Below are positions 1 through 8,791 of a stretch of DNA of 64,000 nucleotides, piece after piece. The stretch spans positions 1-64,000 of the forward strand of contig NZ_NGNR01000004.1 in assembly GCF_002198115.1 (NCBI RefSeq), written 5' to 3'. The DNA comes from Robiginitalea sediminis. Lineage in GTDB: Bacteria; Bacteroidota; Bacteroidia; Flavobacteriales; Flavobacteriaceae. Under the pieces are notes generated by a model. The model saw only the letters and a program-made list of their open reading frames with translations, was not told where the DNA came from and made no database searches. Position 1 is the first letter of the stretch. Each line of letters opens with the position of its first letter. The position numbers and the translations under genes are program-made.

Positions 1-241
1 AAGCATGGAAACAATCTGCGTTTCTGTGAATCTGCTCTTCTTCATGATCTAAAAATAGTTGATTTTTAAACTGTCCGAAAAACAGGGAAGCCTTCAGGGC
101 CTGCAAATGCCGGCCCGGCCGGCAAACGAAGAATTGTAGCTATTGCGGTGCCGCCAGCGGAGGTGCGATTTGTCAAACAAATGAAAAGCACGGAGCGACC
201 AGCGGCAGCCGCGGTTTTGCGAAAGCAAAAATCGCCTTCAA

Positions 242-300
242 TTCTTCGAAGAAAGGTCCTTTTCTTTGCCTCTTTCTTTTGGACCAGCAAAAGAAAGAGG
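242..300. repeat. candidate dispersed intergenic repeat with perfect inverted repeat
   Basis: TTCTTCGAAGAA at 242-253 is followed by a 13-bp perfect stem, CCTCTTTCTTTTG at 269-281 pairing with CAAAAGAAAGAGG at 288-300, around the 6-nt loop GACCAG. Spurious frames through it read SFFWTSKRKR-like or SSFFCWSKRKR-like peptides, a pattern I recall as a recurring mis-annotated ORF in Bacteroidota genomes. That points to a dispersed repeat, but only one copy is visible here, so its repetitive nature is inferred. Confidence 0.45.
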
Positions 301-404
301 AATATAGAGCGCCTGCCAAAAGTGGCAAATCAGGGGAGGTGGAGCACCGCCCCCACCGACCCCCTCTTAACAACTCTTTAAGACTTCCCCCCTCCCCCTT
401 TTCA

Positions 405-412
405 TACCTTTA
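405..412 (+). promoter_or_regulatory. -7 element TACCTTTA upstream of the Asp-box protein gene
   Basis: TACCTTTA fits the Bacteroidota -7 consensus TAnnTTTG except for the last base and lies 23 nt before the ATG at 436. The same TACCTTTA string occurs shortly before the starts at 13698 and 14353, which supports it as a local variant. No convincing -33 TTG is seen at the usual spacing. Confidence 0.45.
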
Positions 413-435
413 GCCGACTAACTAACGAAACCAAA

Positions 436-3400
436 ATGAGAAAACTTTTACTCCTTGGGCTGCTGCTTTCTGCGGTAGCTGGCGTTGCACAGGATTTTAA
501 CATGAAATGGGCGGGGGACGTGAAACCCCGCAACATCGGCCCGGGCGGGATGAGCGGGCGGGTTACGGCCATTGATGTGGTTACCGAAAACCCGGATGTC
601 ATGTACGTGGGGACCGCCTCCGGGGGGCTCTGGAAGTCCACCTCCGGTGGGATTAAATGGGAGCCCATTTTCGATAAAGAGGTAACAGCCAGCATCGGGG
701 CTGTGGCCATCCAGCAATCCAACCCTTCCGTGATCTGGGTGGGGACCGGGGAAGGCAACCCCAGGAACTCCCTGAACGGGGGCTACGGGGTGTACCGCAG
801 CCTGGACGGGGGCAAGTCCTGGAAGAACATGGGCCTGGAGAACACCCGCCACATCCACCGGATCATCATAGACCCCACAGACCCCAACACCGTGTATGTA
901 GGGGCCATTGGTTCCCCCTGGGGGGAGCACCCGGAGCGGGGGGTATTCAAGACCACCGACGGGGGCAGGACCTGGAACAAGATCCTCTTTGTAAACAACA
1001 AAACCGGGGTGGGCGACATGGTCATGGACCCGACCAACCCCAATAAACTCATTGTGGGCATGTGGGAGCACAAGCGCTGGCCCTGGTTCTTCGAGTCCGG
1101 GGGCCCTGGCAGCGGGCTGTACATGACCCACGACGGGGGGGAGACCTGGAAGCAGCTCACCGAGAAGGACGGCCTGCCCAAGGGGAACCTGGGGCGTATT
1201 GGCCTGGCCATTGCCGCCGGGAAACCCAACATCGTCTACGCCCTGGTGGAAGCCAAGAAAAACGCCCTGTACAAATCCACGGACGGGGGCTTTACCTGGA
1301 ACAAAATCAACGATAAGAACGACATCGGCAACCGGCCGTTCTACTACAGCGATATCTTCGTGGACCCGGAGAACGAGAACCGCGTTTACTCCGTCTTTAC
1401 CTATGTAAACGTCTCCGAGGACGGCGGCAAGAACTTCACCGAGCTCATGCCCGCCTACGGGGTAGACAACGGGGTGCACCCGGACCACCACGCCTGGTGG
1501 ATCCACCCCACTAACGGGCAGTTTATGATGGACGGGAACGACGGGGGGCTCAACCTCACCCGGGACGGGGGCAAGACCTGGCGCTTTGTGGGCAACCTGC
1601 CCGTGGCCCAGTTCTACCACATTGCCGTAGACCACGAATACCCCTACAACGTATACGGGGGGATGCAGGACAACGGCTCCTGGCGCGGGCCGGCCTATGT
1701 ATGGCGCGCCCAGGGCATCCGCAACAGCTACTGGCAGGAAATCGCCTTCGGGGATGGGTTTGACGTGGTGCCGGACCGGGACGATTCCCGCTACGGCTAC
1801 GCCATGAGCCAGCAGGGCTTTGTGCGCCGCTACGACTGGATGACGGGCAACGACTACACCGTGCGCCCCACCCCGCCGGACGACACCACCGAGCTGCGCT
1901 TTAACTGGAATGCCGGCATCGGGCAGGACCCCTTCGACAACAGCACGGTATACTTCGGCTCGCAGTTTGTGCACAAGAGCACGGACAAGGGCCTGACCTG
2001 GGAGGTGATCTCCCCGGACCTGACCACCAACGACCCGGAAAAACAAAAGCAAAGCGAGAGCGGGGGGCTCACTATGGACGCCACCGGGGCCGAGAACCAC
2101 TGTACCATCCTGGTCATTGAACCCTCCCCCGTGGAGCGGGACATGCTCTGGGTGGGGACGGACGACGGCCGCGTGCACATCACCCGCAACGGGGGCCAGT
2201 CCTGGACGGAGGTCACCGCCAACATCAAAGGCCTGCCCAAGGGCAGCTGGGTGCCTCAGATCCGCGCGTCGGCCAACAACCCGGGGGAAGCCCTGCTGGT
2301 GGCCAACGACTACCGCCGCTTTAACTATACCCCGTACGCCTACCGCACCCGCGACTACGGCAAGACCTGGACGCGCATCGTGGACGGGAATGACGTGGCC
2401 TCCTACGTGCTCTCCATCCTGGAGGACCCGGAGAACCCCAAGCTGATGTTCCTGGGTACGGACGACGGGCTCTATATGAGTATGGACGCCGGGGATAGCT
2501 GGACCAAGTGGCAGCACGGGTACCCGACGGTATCCACCAAGGATCTGGTAATCCACCCGAGGGAGCAGGATTTGGTCATTGGCACCTTCGGGCGCTCGGC
2601 CTGGGTGCTGGACGACATCCGGCCCCTGAGGGCCATTGCGGCCAACCCGGCCGTACTGGGCAAGGACATTGCCATGTTCCCCTCCCCCACGGCCTACCAC
2701 GCCGCCTACCAGCAGCCCACCGGCAGCCGATTCGGCGGGGATGCCCTCTACAATGCGGAAAACCGCCAGGGCGGGGCTATGATTACCTACTTCCTGAAGG
2801 AAGGCGCTGCCGGGATGGCCAAGGCCAAAAAGGAAGATAAAGAGGAAGATGCCGGGGAATCCGAGGGCAAAACCGCCACCAAGGACTCCGTGATTTTCAA
2901 GTTCTACGACGGGGAGCGGCTGATCCGCACCCTGAAATACAAGACGCCGGATTCGGCCGGGCTGCACCGCATTTACTGGGGCCTGGACGAGGCCGGGGCC
3001 GACAACCCCTCCCGTTCCCTGCGCCAGCGCAACCGGGAACCCGGAGGGCCGGATGTAAAACCCGGCACCTACAAGGTGGTAGCCCACTTCGGGGAGGCCA
3101 AGGATTCCACCACGGTAACGGTGGAAACCGACCCCCGCCTGGAGGTGTCTGCCAAAGCCATCGCCGATGCCTACACCGCTTCCAGGCAACTGGAGGCCTG
3201 GCAGCAAACCGCGGCCGATGCCGTGAAGCAGCTGGCCCAGAGCAAGCAGGTGGCCGAGGAACTGCAGAAAACCCTGAAGGAAAAGGACAAGGACGGCTTT
3301 AAGGACGAGCAGAAGGCCGCCAAAGACATCGTGAAGCAGATCGATTCGGTGATGGCCCTGTACATCGGCAAGGAAGACAAGCGGCAGGGGATTACCCGCA

Positions 3401-3636
3401 ACCCGGAGATGACCGTGACCACCCGCCTGCGCAATGCCTATGGCTACGCCGCCAGCCGCCCGGGAGGGCTGACGGCCACCGAGCGCCGCCTGATGCAGTA
3501 CGCCGAGGCCGAGCTGAAAAAAGCCCTGGAGGCGACCAACGCCTTTTTCGCGGAAGACTGGAAGGCCTTCCGCACCCAGATGGAGACCCTGGACCTGTCT
3601 CCGTTTAAGGAAACGGAAACCTTTTCCATGGAATAA
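436..3636 (+). CDS. secreted Asp-box (BNR/sortilin-like) repeat protein
   Basis: A 1066-residue exported protein with a clear signal peptide ending near residue 19 (hydrophobic run then VAQ). The first ~700 residues carry at least nine Asp-box motifs of the type SxDGGxTW (e.g. SLDGGKSW, TTDGGRTW, THDGGETW, STDGGFTW, TRDGGKTW, TRNGGQSW), which form the turns of BNR/VPS10-type beta-propellers. A Lys/Glu-rich linker at about 800-820 separates this from an FlgD-like beta segment and a helical C-terminal tail. This family is common in Bacteroidota and usually called glycosyl hydrolase or sialidase-like, but no sialidase catalytic residues are evident and its substrate is unknown. It ends 31 nt before the S9 peptidase gene and is probably cotranscribed with it, so a role in extracellular protein or peptide handling is plausible. 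Confidence 0.85.
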   Translation: MRKLLLLGLLLSAVAGVAQDFNMKWAGDVKPRNIGPGGMSGRVTAIDVVTENPDVMYVGTASGGLWKSTSGGIKWEPIFDKEVTASIGAVAIQQSNPSVIWVGTGEGNPRNSLNGGYGVYRSLDGGKSWKNMGLENTRHIHRIIIDPTDPNTVYVGAIGSPWGEHPERGVFKTTDGGRTWNKILFVNNKTGVGDMVMDPTNPNKLIVGMWEHKRWPWFFESGGPGSGLYMTHDGGETWKQLTEKDGLPKGNLGRIGLAIAAGKPNIVYALVEAKKNALYKSTDGGFTWNKINDKNDIGNRPFYYSDIFVDPENENRVYSVFTYVNVSEDGGKNFTELMPAYGVDNGVHPDHHAWWIHPTNGQFMMDGNDGGLNLTRDGGKTWRFVGNLPVAQFYHIAVDHEYPYNVYGGMQDNGSWRGPAYVWRAQGIRNSYWQEIAFGDGFDVVPDRDDSRYGYAMSQQGFVRRYDWMTGNDYTVRPTPPDDTTELRFNWNAGIGQDPFDNSTVYFGSQFVHKSTDKGLTWEVISPDLTTNDPEKQKQSESGGLTMDATGAENHCTILVIEPSPVERDMLWVGTDDGRVHITRNGGQSWTEVTANIKGLPKGSWVPQIRASANNPGEALLVANDYRRFNYTPYAYRTRDYGKTWTRIVDGNDVASYVLSILEDPENPKLMFLGTDDGLYMSMDAGDSWTKWQHGYPTVSTKDLVIHPREQDLVIGTFGRSAWVLDDIRPLRAIAANPAVLGKDIAMFPSPTAYHAAYQQPTGSRFGGDALYNAENRQGGAMITYFLKEGAAGMAKAKKEDKEEDAGESEGKTATKDSVIFKFYDGERLIRTLKYKTPDSAGLHRIYWGLDEAGADNPSRSLRQRNREPGGPDVKPGTYKVVAHFGEAKDSTTVTVETDPRLEVSAKAIADAYTASRQLEAWQQTAADAVKQLAQSKQVAEELQKTLKEKDKDGFKDEQKAAKDIVKQIDSVMALYIGKEDKRQGITRNPEMTVTTRLRNAYGYAASRPGGLTATERRLMQYAEAELKKALEATNAFFAEDWKAFRTQMETLDLSPFKETETFSME

Positions 3637-3667
3637 ACGTCCTATACGACAACCTTAAACCTGAGAT

Positions 3668-5629
3668 ATGAAACATTTTGCACTAATTGCGGCCCTGGCC
3701 CTGCTGGCCTCCTGTAAACAGGAGCCCAAAGAGCCCTCGGTGGCCGAGACCCTGGAGTCCTACACCATTGCCCAGATGATGGACAACGAGAGCGTGGGGG
3801 GCGGCAGCTTTTCGCCGGACAACTCCAAACTGCTGGTACACAGCAACCGCTCCGGCATCTACAACGTCTACGCGGTAAGCACCGCAGACGGCACCTGGAT
3901 GCCGGTCACGGAGTCGGACAGCTCCTCGGCCTTTGCCATCTCCTATTTCCCGAAGGACGAGCGCAAGCTCTTCCGCATGGACAACAACGGGGATGAGATC
4001 TGGCACATCTACCTGATGGAAGAAGACGGGACCTCCCGGGACCTTACCCCGGATGCCGGGGCGCGGGCCTGGTTTGCCCGCTGGACCCAGGACAAATCCG
4101 GGTTCTTCTTTACCTCCAACAAGCGGGACAACCGCTTCGAGGACTTGTACCTGATGGATGCCGAGACCCTGATCCCGACCCTGGTCTACCAGAACGACGA
4201 CGGGTACGACCTGCAGGCCATCTCCCACGACCAGAAGTGGCTGGCCCTGTCCAAGGCCATCAACACCAACGATTCGGACCTGTTCCTGCTGAATATGGAA
4301 ACCGCAGACCTCATCCAGGTAAACGAGAACCAGAGCGCCAACAGCGCCGAGGACTTCAGCCTGGACAACACCGGCCTGTACTACACCACAGACGACGGGG
4401 CGGAGTTTGCCTACCTGATGCGCTTCGATTTGAACAACGGCACAAGGGAGAAGGTCCTGGAGCGGGAATGGGACATTATGGGCAGCTCGTTTACGGACAA
4501 TGGCAAGTACCAGGTGACCTACATCAACGAGGACGCCAAGAACACCATCGAGGTGGTGGAGGTGGCCACGGGGGAGGCCCTGGAGCTGCCGGCCATGGAA
4601 GGGATGGAAATTACCAGTGTCGGGTTTTCCCAGGACGAAACGGCCATGCGCTTTTTCGCCGGGGGCTCCCACACCCCGTCTAACCTCTATGTCTACGACC
4701 TGGAGAGCAAGGAGATGACCCAGCTTTCCGATGTACTGAACCCGGAGATCAACCCCGCCCACCTGGTGAAGGCCAGCGTGGTGCGCTTCCCGTCCTTCGA
4801 CGGGGTGGAGATCCCGGCCATCTATTACCGGCCCCACCAGGCCAGTGCGGAAAACCCCGCCCCGGCCCTGGTATGGGTACACGGGGGCCCCGGGGGGCAG
4901 TCCCGCCAGAATTTCAACAGCTTTCTGCAATACCTGGTCAACCACGGGTATGCCGTGCTGGCAGTGAACAACCGCGGCAGCTCCGGCTACGGGAAGACCT
5001 TCTACCAGATGGACGACCGCAACCACGGGGATAAGGACCTCAAGGACTGCGTGGCCGGGAAGGACTGGCTGGCAACCCAAGAGGAAATCGATGGGGAGAA
5101 AATCGGCATCCTGGGGGGCTCCTACGGGGGCTATATGGTGATGGCCGCCCTGACCTATGCCCCGGAGGAATTCGACGTGGGGGTAAACCTCTTCGGGGTG
5201 ACCAACTGGGTGCGTACCCTGCGTTCCATCCCGCCCTGGTGGGCCTCCTTCAAAGATGCCCTCTACCAGGAGCTGGGAGACCCCTACAGCGCCGACTCTG
5301 TGCGCCTCAAGGCCATTTCGCCCCTGTTCCATACGGATAAGGTGACCAAGCCGCTTATCGTACTGCAGGGCTCCCAGGACCCCCGCGTGCTGCAGGTGGA
5401 ATCCGACGAGATCGTAGCCGGGGTGCGCGCCAACGGCGTGCCAGTGGAATACGTGCTCTTTGAGGACGAGGGCCACGGGTTTGTCAAGAAGGAAAACCAG
5501 ATTGAGGCCTACAGCCAGGTGCTGAACTTCCTGGATTCCTACCTGAAGGAGGAGCAGGCAGCGCCCATCCGGGACGATGCCATGGAGCAGCCCGAGATGG
5601 AGGAAGGCGAGGCTGCGGAGGGGCAGTAG
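3668..5629 (+). CDS. S9 family prolyl-oligopeptidase-like serine peptidase, lipoprotein
   Basis: 653 residues. The N-terminus is a lipoprotein signal with lipobox LLASC, so the enzyme is probably anchored in the envelope. Residues ~30-380 form the beta-propeller of the dipeptidyl aminopeptidase/acylaminoacyl-peptidase subfamily (PD40-like repeats). The C-terminal alpha/beta hydrolase domain has the HGGPGG oxyanion region, nucleophile Ser485 in GGSYGG, acidic residue in GSQDPRV and His in DEGHGF. The tail after ~630 is acidic and low in complexity (Glu/Met rich). It cleaves oligopeptides, probably taken up or released at the cell surface. It lies just downstream of the Asp-box gene with no promoter apparent between them. 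Confidence 0.9.
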   Translation: MKHFALIAALALLASCKQEPKEPSVAETLESYTIAQMMDNESVGGGSFSPDNSKLLVHSNRSGIYNVYAVSTADGTWMPVTESDSSSAFAISYFPKDERKLFRMDNNGDEIWHIYLMEEDGTSRDLTPDAGARAWFARWTQDKSGFFFTSNKRDNRFEDLYLMDAETLIPTLVYQNDDGYDLQAISHDQKWLALSKAINTNDSDLFLLNMETADLIQVNENQSANSAEDFSLDNTGLYYTTDDGAEFAYLMRFDLNNGTREKVLEREWDIMGSSFTDNGKYQVTYINEDAKNTIEVVEVATGEALELPAMEGMEITSVGFSQDETAMRFFAGGSHTPSNLYVYDLESKEMTQLSDVLNPEINPAHLVKASVVRFPSFDGVEIPAIYYRPHQASAENPAPALVWVHGGPGGQSRQNFNSFLQYLVNHGYAVLAVNNRGSSGYGKTFYQMDDRNHGDKDLKDCVAGKDWLATQEEIDGEKIGILGGSYGGYMVMAALTYAPEEFDVGVNLFGVTNWVRTLRSIPPWWASFKDALYQELGDPYSADSVRLKAISPLFHTDKVTKPLIVLQGSQDPRVLQVESDEIVAGVRANGVPVEYVLFEDEGHGFVKKENQIEAYSQVLNFLDSYLKEEQAAPIRDDAMEQPEMEEGEAAEGQ

Positions 5630-5686
5630 GCCGTCAGGGGGCGCCCCCCACCGACAACCTACGCATACATTCTGTAACTTGCATGC

Positions 5687-6403
5687 ATGTTTAGAATAAA
5701 ATTTCTCGCAGCGACAGGCCGCATCCTCGGCCTGTTGCTGTTTTGTCTGATTTTGAACCCCCTGCAGGCCCAGGACAACGGGGAGGACGAACTGGGGGCC
5801 TGGTACATGTACTTCGGCACCAACCGCGTTTCGGAGCGGTGGAGCATCCACAGCGAGGCCCAGTTCCGCTTCTACGACCTGGCCAGCAACTTTAACCAGC
5901 TGCTGCTGCGCACCGGGGCCAACTACCACATTTCGGACCGGGCCATCGCCACCCTGGGATACGCCTATATCTGGACAGACCCCACTTTTGAGGACGGGCC
6001 GGCCCTGCCGGACCGCATTGCCGAACACCGGATCTTCCAGCAATTCCTGCTCTACAACCAGGTGGGCCGGTTCCGGTTTGAACACCGCTACCGCCTGGAG
6101 CAGCGCTTCCTGGACTTCGACGGGCCCACCGACACCCAGCACCGGGCGCGCTACCGCCTGCAGGTCACCTACCCCCTGGGGGACACGTATTTCCTGAATG
6201 CCTACGACGAGGTCTTTATCAACCTGCAGGAGCCCCTTTTCGGGCAGAACCGGCTCTACTTGGCCCTCGGAGCCCGGCTGAGCCCGGCGCTGAGCCTGCA
6301 GGCCGGTTACCTGCTGAACAGCTTTACCGGGGCCGATTACCACCGCCTCCAACTCGGGGTCTTCTTCAATCCTGACCTACGAAAAAAACCTTCCCAGCCA
6401 TGA
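5687..6403 (+). CDS. DUF2490 family outer-membrane beta-barrel protein
   Basis: 238 residues with a signal peptide ending near LQAQ (about residue 24). The rest alternates aromatic and polar residues in short strands (RFRFEHRYRLEQRF, YRLQVTYPLG) and closes with a strand ending in FFNP, typical of DUF2490 barrels. The family's function is not established. Its stop overlaps the start of the following hydrolase-OsmC gene by 4 bp (ATGA), indicating translational coupling, although the two products have no obvious biochemical link. Confidence 0.8.
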   Translation: MFRIKFLAATGRILGLLLFCLILNPLQAQDNGEDELGAWYMYFGTNRVSERWSIHSEAQFRFYDLASNFNQLLLRTGANYHISDRAIATLGYAYIWTDPTFEDGPALPDRIAEHRIFQQFLLYNQVGRFRFEHRYRLEQRFLDFDGPTDTQHRARYRLQVTYPLGDTYFLNAYDEVFINLQEPLFGQNRLYLALGARLSPALSLQAGYLLNSFTGADYHRLQLGVFFNPDLRKKPSQP

Positions 6404-7629
6404 AATCCGAAACGGTCTCCTTTACCTCCGCCAACGGCCAGAACCTCTCCGGCCGCCTGGAACTCCCCCCGGACCGCCTGCCCCACCAATACGCCATTTT
6501 TGCCCACTGTTTTACCTGCTCCAAGGACCTGAAGGCCGTGCGGGAGATTTCCCGGGCCCTAAGCCGGGAGGGCTTCGGGGTCCTGCGGTTCGACTTTACG
6601 GGCCTGGGCAGCAGCGAGGGCGATTTTGCCGCCACCAATTTCAGCGGGAATGTAGAGGACCTGCTGGCCGCTTCGGCCTTCCTTGAGGAGGAGTACCTGG
6701 CCCCTGCCCTGCTGGTGGGGCATTCCCTGGGCGGGGCAGCCGTACTGGCGGCCGCCTTCCACCTCCCGGCCGTCAAAGCCGTGGCCACCCTGGGGGCCCC
6801 GGCCAACCCGGCCCATGTGACCCACCTGTTGAGCCATAAAATAGACACCATTGAGGAGGAAGGAAGCGCCGAGGTGCGCATAGGCGGGAGGCCTTTCCGC
6901 ATCCGCCGGCAGTTTCTGGAGGACCTGGAGGAGCACCCCCTGGAAGGGCGCCTGAAGGAACTGAACAAAGCCCTGCTGCTGATGCACAGCCCCCAGGATA
7001 CCATCGTGGAGATCCGCAATGCCGAGGCGCTTTACAAAGCGGCCAAACACCCCAAGAGTTTTGTGAGCCTGGACGGGGCAGACCACCTGCTGGGCCGCCC
7101 GCAGGACGCCGCCTACGCCGGGAAGGTCATTGCCGGGTGGGCCTCCCGCTACCTCCCTGCCCCGGAAGCGCCTGTGCTGGAAAGCGCCCACCAGGTGGTG
7201 GCCAGCCTGGATGCGGACGCGGGCTTTACCACGGAAATGCGGGTGGGCAGCCACCGGGTTACCGCCGATGAGCCAGTGGATTTCGGGGGGAATAATTTCG
7301 GGCCCTCTCCCTATGAGCTGGTTTCGGCAGGGTTGTCGGCCTGCACGGTGATGACCCTGCAAATGTACGCCCGCCGCAAGGGGTGGGACCTGCAGAACGC
7401 GGAGGTGCACACCTCCTACAGCAAGGACCACGCACTGGATTCACGGGGTTTTGAACAGGACAGCGCCAAGATAGATACCTTCCGCAGGGTGTTGCGCCTT
7501 TCCGGGAACCTGGATCAGGCCCAGCGCCAGCGCCTTGTGGAAATTGCCGAAAAATGCCCGGTACACCGGACCCTGCACAGCACCACCCAGGTGCTGACCT
7601 CCCTGATGGAAGAAGGACGGGGGGGTTGA
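6400..7629 (+). CDS. bifunctional alpha/beta hydrolase-OsmC peroxidase fusion
   Basis: 409 residues, cytoplasmic (no signal). Residues 1-250 are an alpha/beta hydrolase with nucleophile Ser109 in GHSLGG, Asp200 (SPQDTIV) and His229 (GADH). Residues 260-409 are an OsmC/Ohr-type domain with both reactive cysteines, Cys315 (SACTVMTL) and Cys386 (KCPVHRTL). OsmC proteins reduce organic hydroperoxides; the hydrolase half could release acyl or peroxidised acyl groups as substrate, which is inference. The fusion is a known architecture in several phyla. It is coupled by ATGA to the DUF2490 gene and followed by sodC, so the neighbourhood fits peroxide defence. Confidence 0.9.
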   Translation: MKSETVSFTSANGQNLSGRLELPPDRLPHQYAIFAHCFTCSKDLKAVREISRALSREGFGVLRFDFTGLGSSEGDFAATNFSGNVEDLLAASAFLEEEYLAPALLVGHSLGGAAVLAAAFHLPAVKAVATLGAPANPAHVTHLLSHKIDTIEEEGSAEVRIGGRPFRIRRQFLEDLEEHPLEGRLKELNKALLLMHSPQDTIVEIRNAEALYKAAKHPKSFVSLDGADHLLGRPQDAAYAGKVIAGWASRYLPAPEAPVLESAHQVVASLDADAGFTTEMRVGSHRVTADEPVDFGGNNFGPSPYELVSAGLSACTVMTLQMYARRKGWDLQNAEVHTSYSKDHALDSRGFEQDSAKIDTFRRVLRLSGNLDQAQRQRLVEIAEKCPVHRTLHSTTQVLTSLMEEGRGG

Positions 7630-7656
7630 ATGGCCTGCCTAAATTGCGTACTTTTA
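7626..7656 (+). promoter_or_regulatory. putative sodC promoter
   Basis: TTG at 7626-7628, a 20-nt spacer and TACTTTTA at 7649-7656 resemble the Bacteroidota TTG-N19..21-TAnnTTTG promoter, with A for the final G. The ATG at 7680 follows 23 nt later. The -33 part overlaps the stop codon of the upstream gene. Confidence 0.5.
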
Positions 7657-7679
7657 AACCAAACCCTAAAAACAGAGAA

Positions 7680-8267
7680 ATGAAAAAAATAAGCACAACT
7701 CTTCTGGCGCTCTCCCTTTTGGCCGGCATCGGCTGCAAGGAGGCCAAGAAAGAAGCCGAACAGGCCGCCGAGGAAGTGGAGGAGACCATGGAAGAAATGA
7801 AGGAGGAGGTCATGGAAAAGACCATCAGCTTCACCATGGAACCCAAAAGCGACAGCGGGGTACAAGGCGAGGTCACCTTTACCGAAAAAGACGGGATGGT
7901 TACCATGCACGCCACCTTCTCCGGCCTGACTCCCGGGGAGCACGCCATCCACATCCACCAGACCGCAGACTGCTCTGCCGACGACGGGACCTCTACCGGC
8001 GGGCACTGGAACCCGACCAGCGAGCCGCATGGGAAATGGGGCGATGAAGCAGGGTACCACAAAGGGGACATCGGCAACTTTACTGCCGATGCCGACGGCA
8101 ACGGGATGGTGCACTTTGAAACCGAACAGTGGTGCCTCGGGTGCGGGGACCCGGCCAAGGACCTGATGGGCAAGGCCGTTATCGTACACCAGGGGACAGA
8201 CGACTTTACCTCCCAGCCCAGCGGTGCCGCCGGTGCGCGCATCAGCTGTACCGGGATTATCGAGTAG
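7680..8267 (+). CDS. sodC: Cu/Zn superoxide dismutase, lipoprotein
   Basis: 195 residues. The start at 7680 gives a good lipoprotein signal (MKK..., lipobox AGIGC); longer frames upstream read through the previous gene's end and were rejected. After an acidic linker rich in Glu/Lys (residues ~20-45) comes the SodC domain: GEHAIHIHQTADC supplies copper His residues and the disulfide Cys, GGHWNP the bridging and zinc region, GDIGNF and GKAVIVHQGTDDF the loop and last copper His, and ISCTGII the second disulfide Cys. It converts superoxide to peroxide in the envelope. Its copper requirement is notable given the copper genes later in the window. A strong terminator follows directly. Confidence 0.93.
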   Translation: MKKISTTLLALSLLAGIGCKEAKKEAEQAAEEVEETMEEMKEEVMEKTISFTMEPKSDSGVQGEVTFTEKDGMVTMHATFSGLTPGEHAIHIHQTADCSADDGTSTGGHWNPTSEPHGKWGDEAGYHKGDIGNFTADADGNGMVHFETEQWCLGCGDPAKDLMGKAVIVHQGTDDFTSQPSGAAGARISCTGIIE

Positions 8268-8291
8268 CGGAGTTACACCACCAAAAATGAG

Positions 8292-8317
8292 AAAAGGCCG
8301 GGGAGACCCGGCCTTTT
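8292..8317 (+). terminator. rho-independent terminator of sodC
   Basis: AAAAGGCCGGG (8292-8302) pairs with CCCGGCCTTTT (8307-8317) over a 4-nt loop, 24 nt after the sodC stop. The A- and T-ended stem lets it work in both directions, so it may also stop the small minus-strand gene at 8362-8478. Confidence 0.85.
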
Positions 8318-8361
8318 CCTTCATTCAAATTTCACACACGAAACGCCCTTGAATGGAGGCG

Positions 8362-8478
8362 TTATACCTGGGCTTCCATGTTCTTGCGGAACTTGCGAAG
8401 CGATTGATGGGCGAAATACACCCGGATACTCAACGTGGTCATCAGCAGGAGCCAAACGGCAAAGAGGAAGATTTCCAT
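8362..8478 (-). CDS. 38-residue single-pass membrane microprotein
   Basis: Translation from the ATG at 8478 gives M-E-I-F-L-F-A-V-W-L-L-L-M-T-T, then a basic/polar tail (RVYFAHQSLRKFRKNME) ending QV and a TAA stop. The N-terminal half is an uninterrupted hydrophobic helix and the C-terminal half is a positively charged amphipathic helix, the classic layout of a bacterial membrane microprotein with the tail in the cytoplasm. It faces the sodC terminator and has no competing gene on the other strand. I do not recognise a family and no function is proposed. Because it is short it could be chance, but the amino-acid layout argues against that. Confidence 0.5.
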   Translation of the reverse strand: MEIFLFAVWLLLMTTLSIRVYFAHQSLRKFRKNMEAQV

Positions 8479-8791
8479 AACATATAGTTTTAGTAGGTTC
8501 TTTAGGTGCGGGGCCGGACTGGGAATCCGCCACGCGGTGATTGGGCTTTGGACCGACCAAATTACAAAAATTCCGTTAAACGGCCTGATAACAATTCACA
8601 GTTTTCGATTAACGGCATGGGCCTAACCCCCATACTGACAGGTCTTGAGTGGCTTTTTAAGGCCGGATATCCGTGCGAATTACTGTGTTAAGGAGTTGTT
8701 AAAGAAACATGACGATTCCCGAAAACCTAAAAGGCGGTTTCCCACCATCGGAAATAAAAAGTAATTTGCCCCCTGAAAACAGACCGCTACC
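8479..8791. other. intergenic region before the LETM1-related gene
   Basis: About 310 nt lacking any convincing coding frame. It is AT-richer than its surroundings, as expected for divergent promoters of the microprotein (minus) and the LETM1-related gene (plus). No clear terminator or palindrome was found. Confidence 0.5.

Larger units (their letters stand above)
1..435. other. 5' flank without a credible gene
   Basis: No reading frame here looks like a protein: the short frames overlap on both strands and are rich in Lys/Arg/Ser without family resemblance. What can be seen is a 7-bp hairpin at 108-124 (TGCCGGC/GCCGGCA, loop CCG), a palindrome TTCTTCGAAGAA at 242-253, a perfect 13-bp inverted repeat at 269-300, and a TACCTTTA -7 element at 405-412 that probably serves the first gene. 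The end of the preceding gene is not visible. Confidence 0.6.

Noticed and set aside
448-3207. 919-residue open frame on the minus strand inside the Asp-box gene
   Set aside because: It is the antisense of a GC-rich gene with strong third-position bias; composition is Gly/Val/Pro/His-rich with no family pattern, while the plus-strand frame has clear Asp-box motifs.
3683-6352. 889-residue minus-strand frame spanning the S9 peptidase and DUF2490 genes
   Set aside because: It crosses two well-supported plus-strand genes and the gap between them; composition is that of an antisense shadow.
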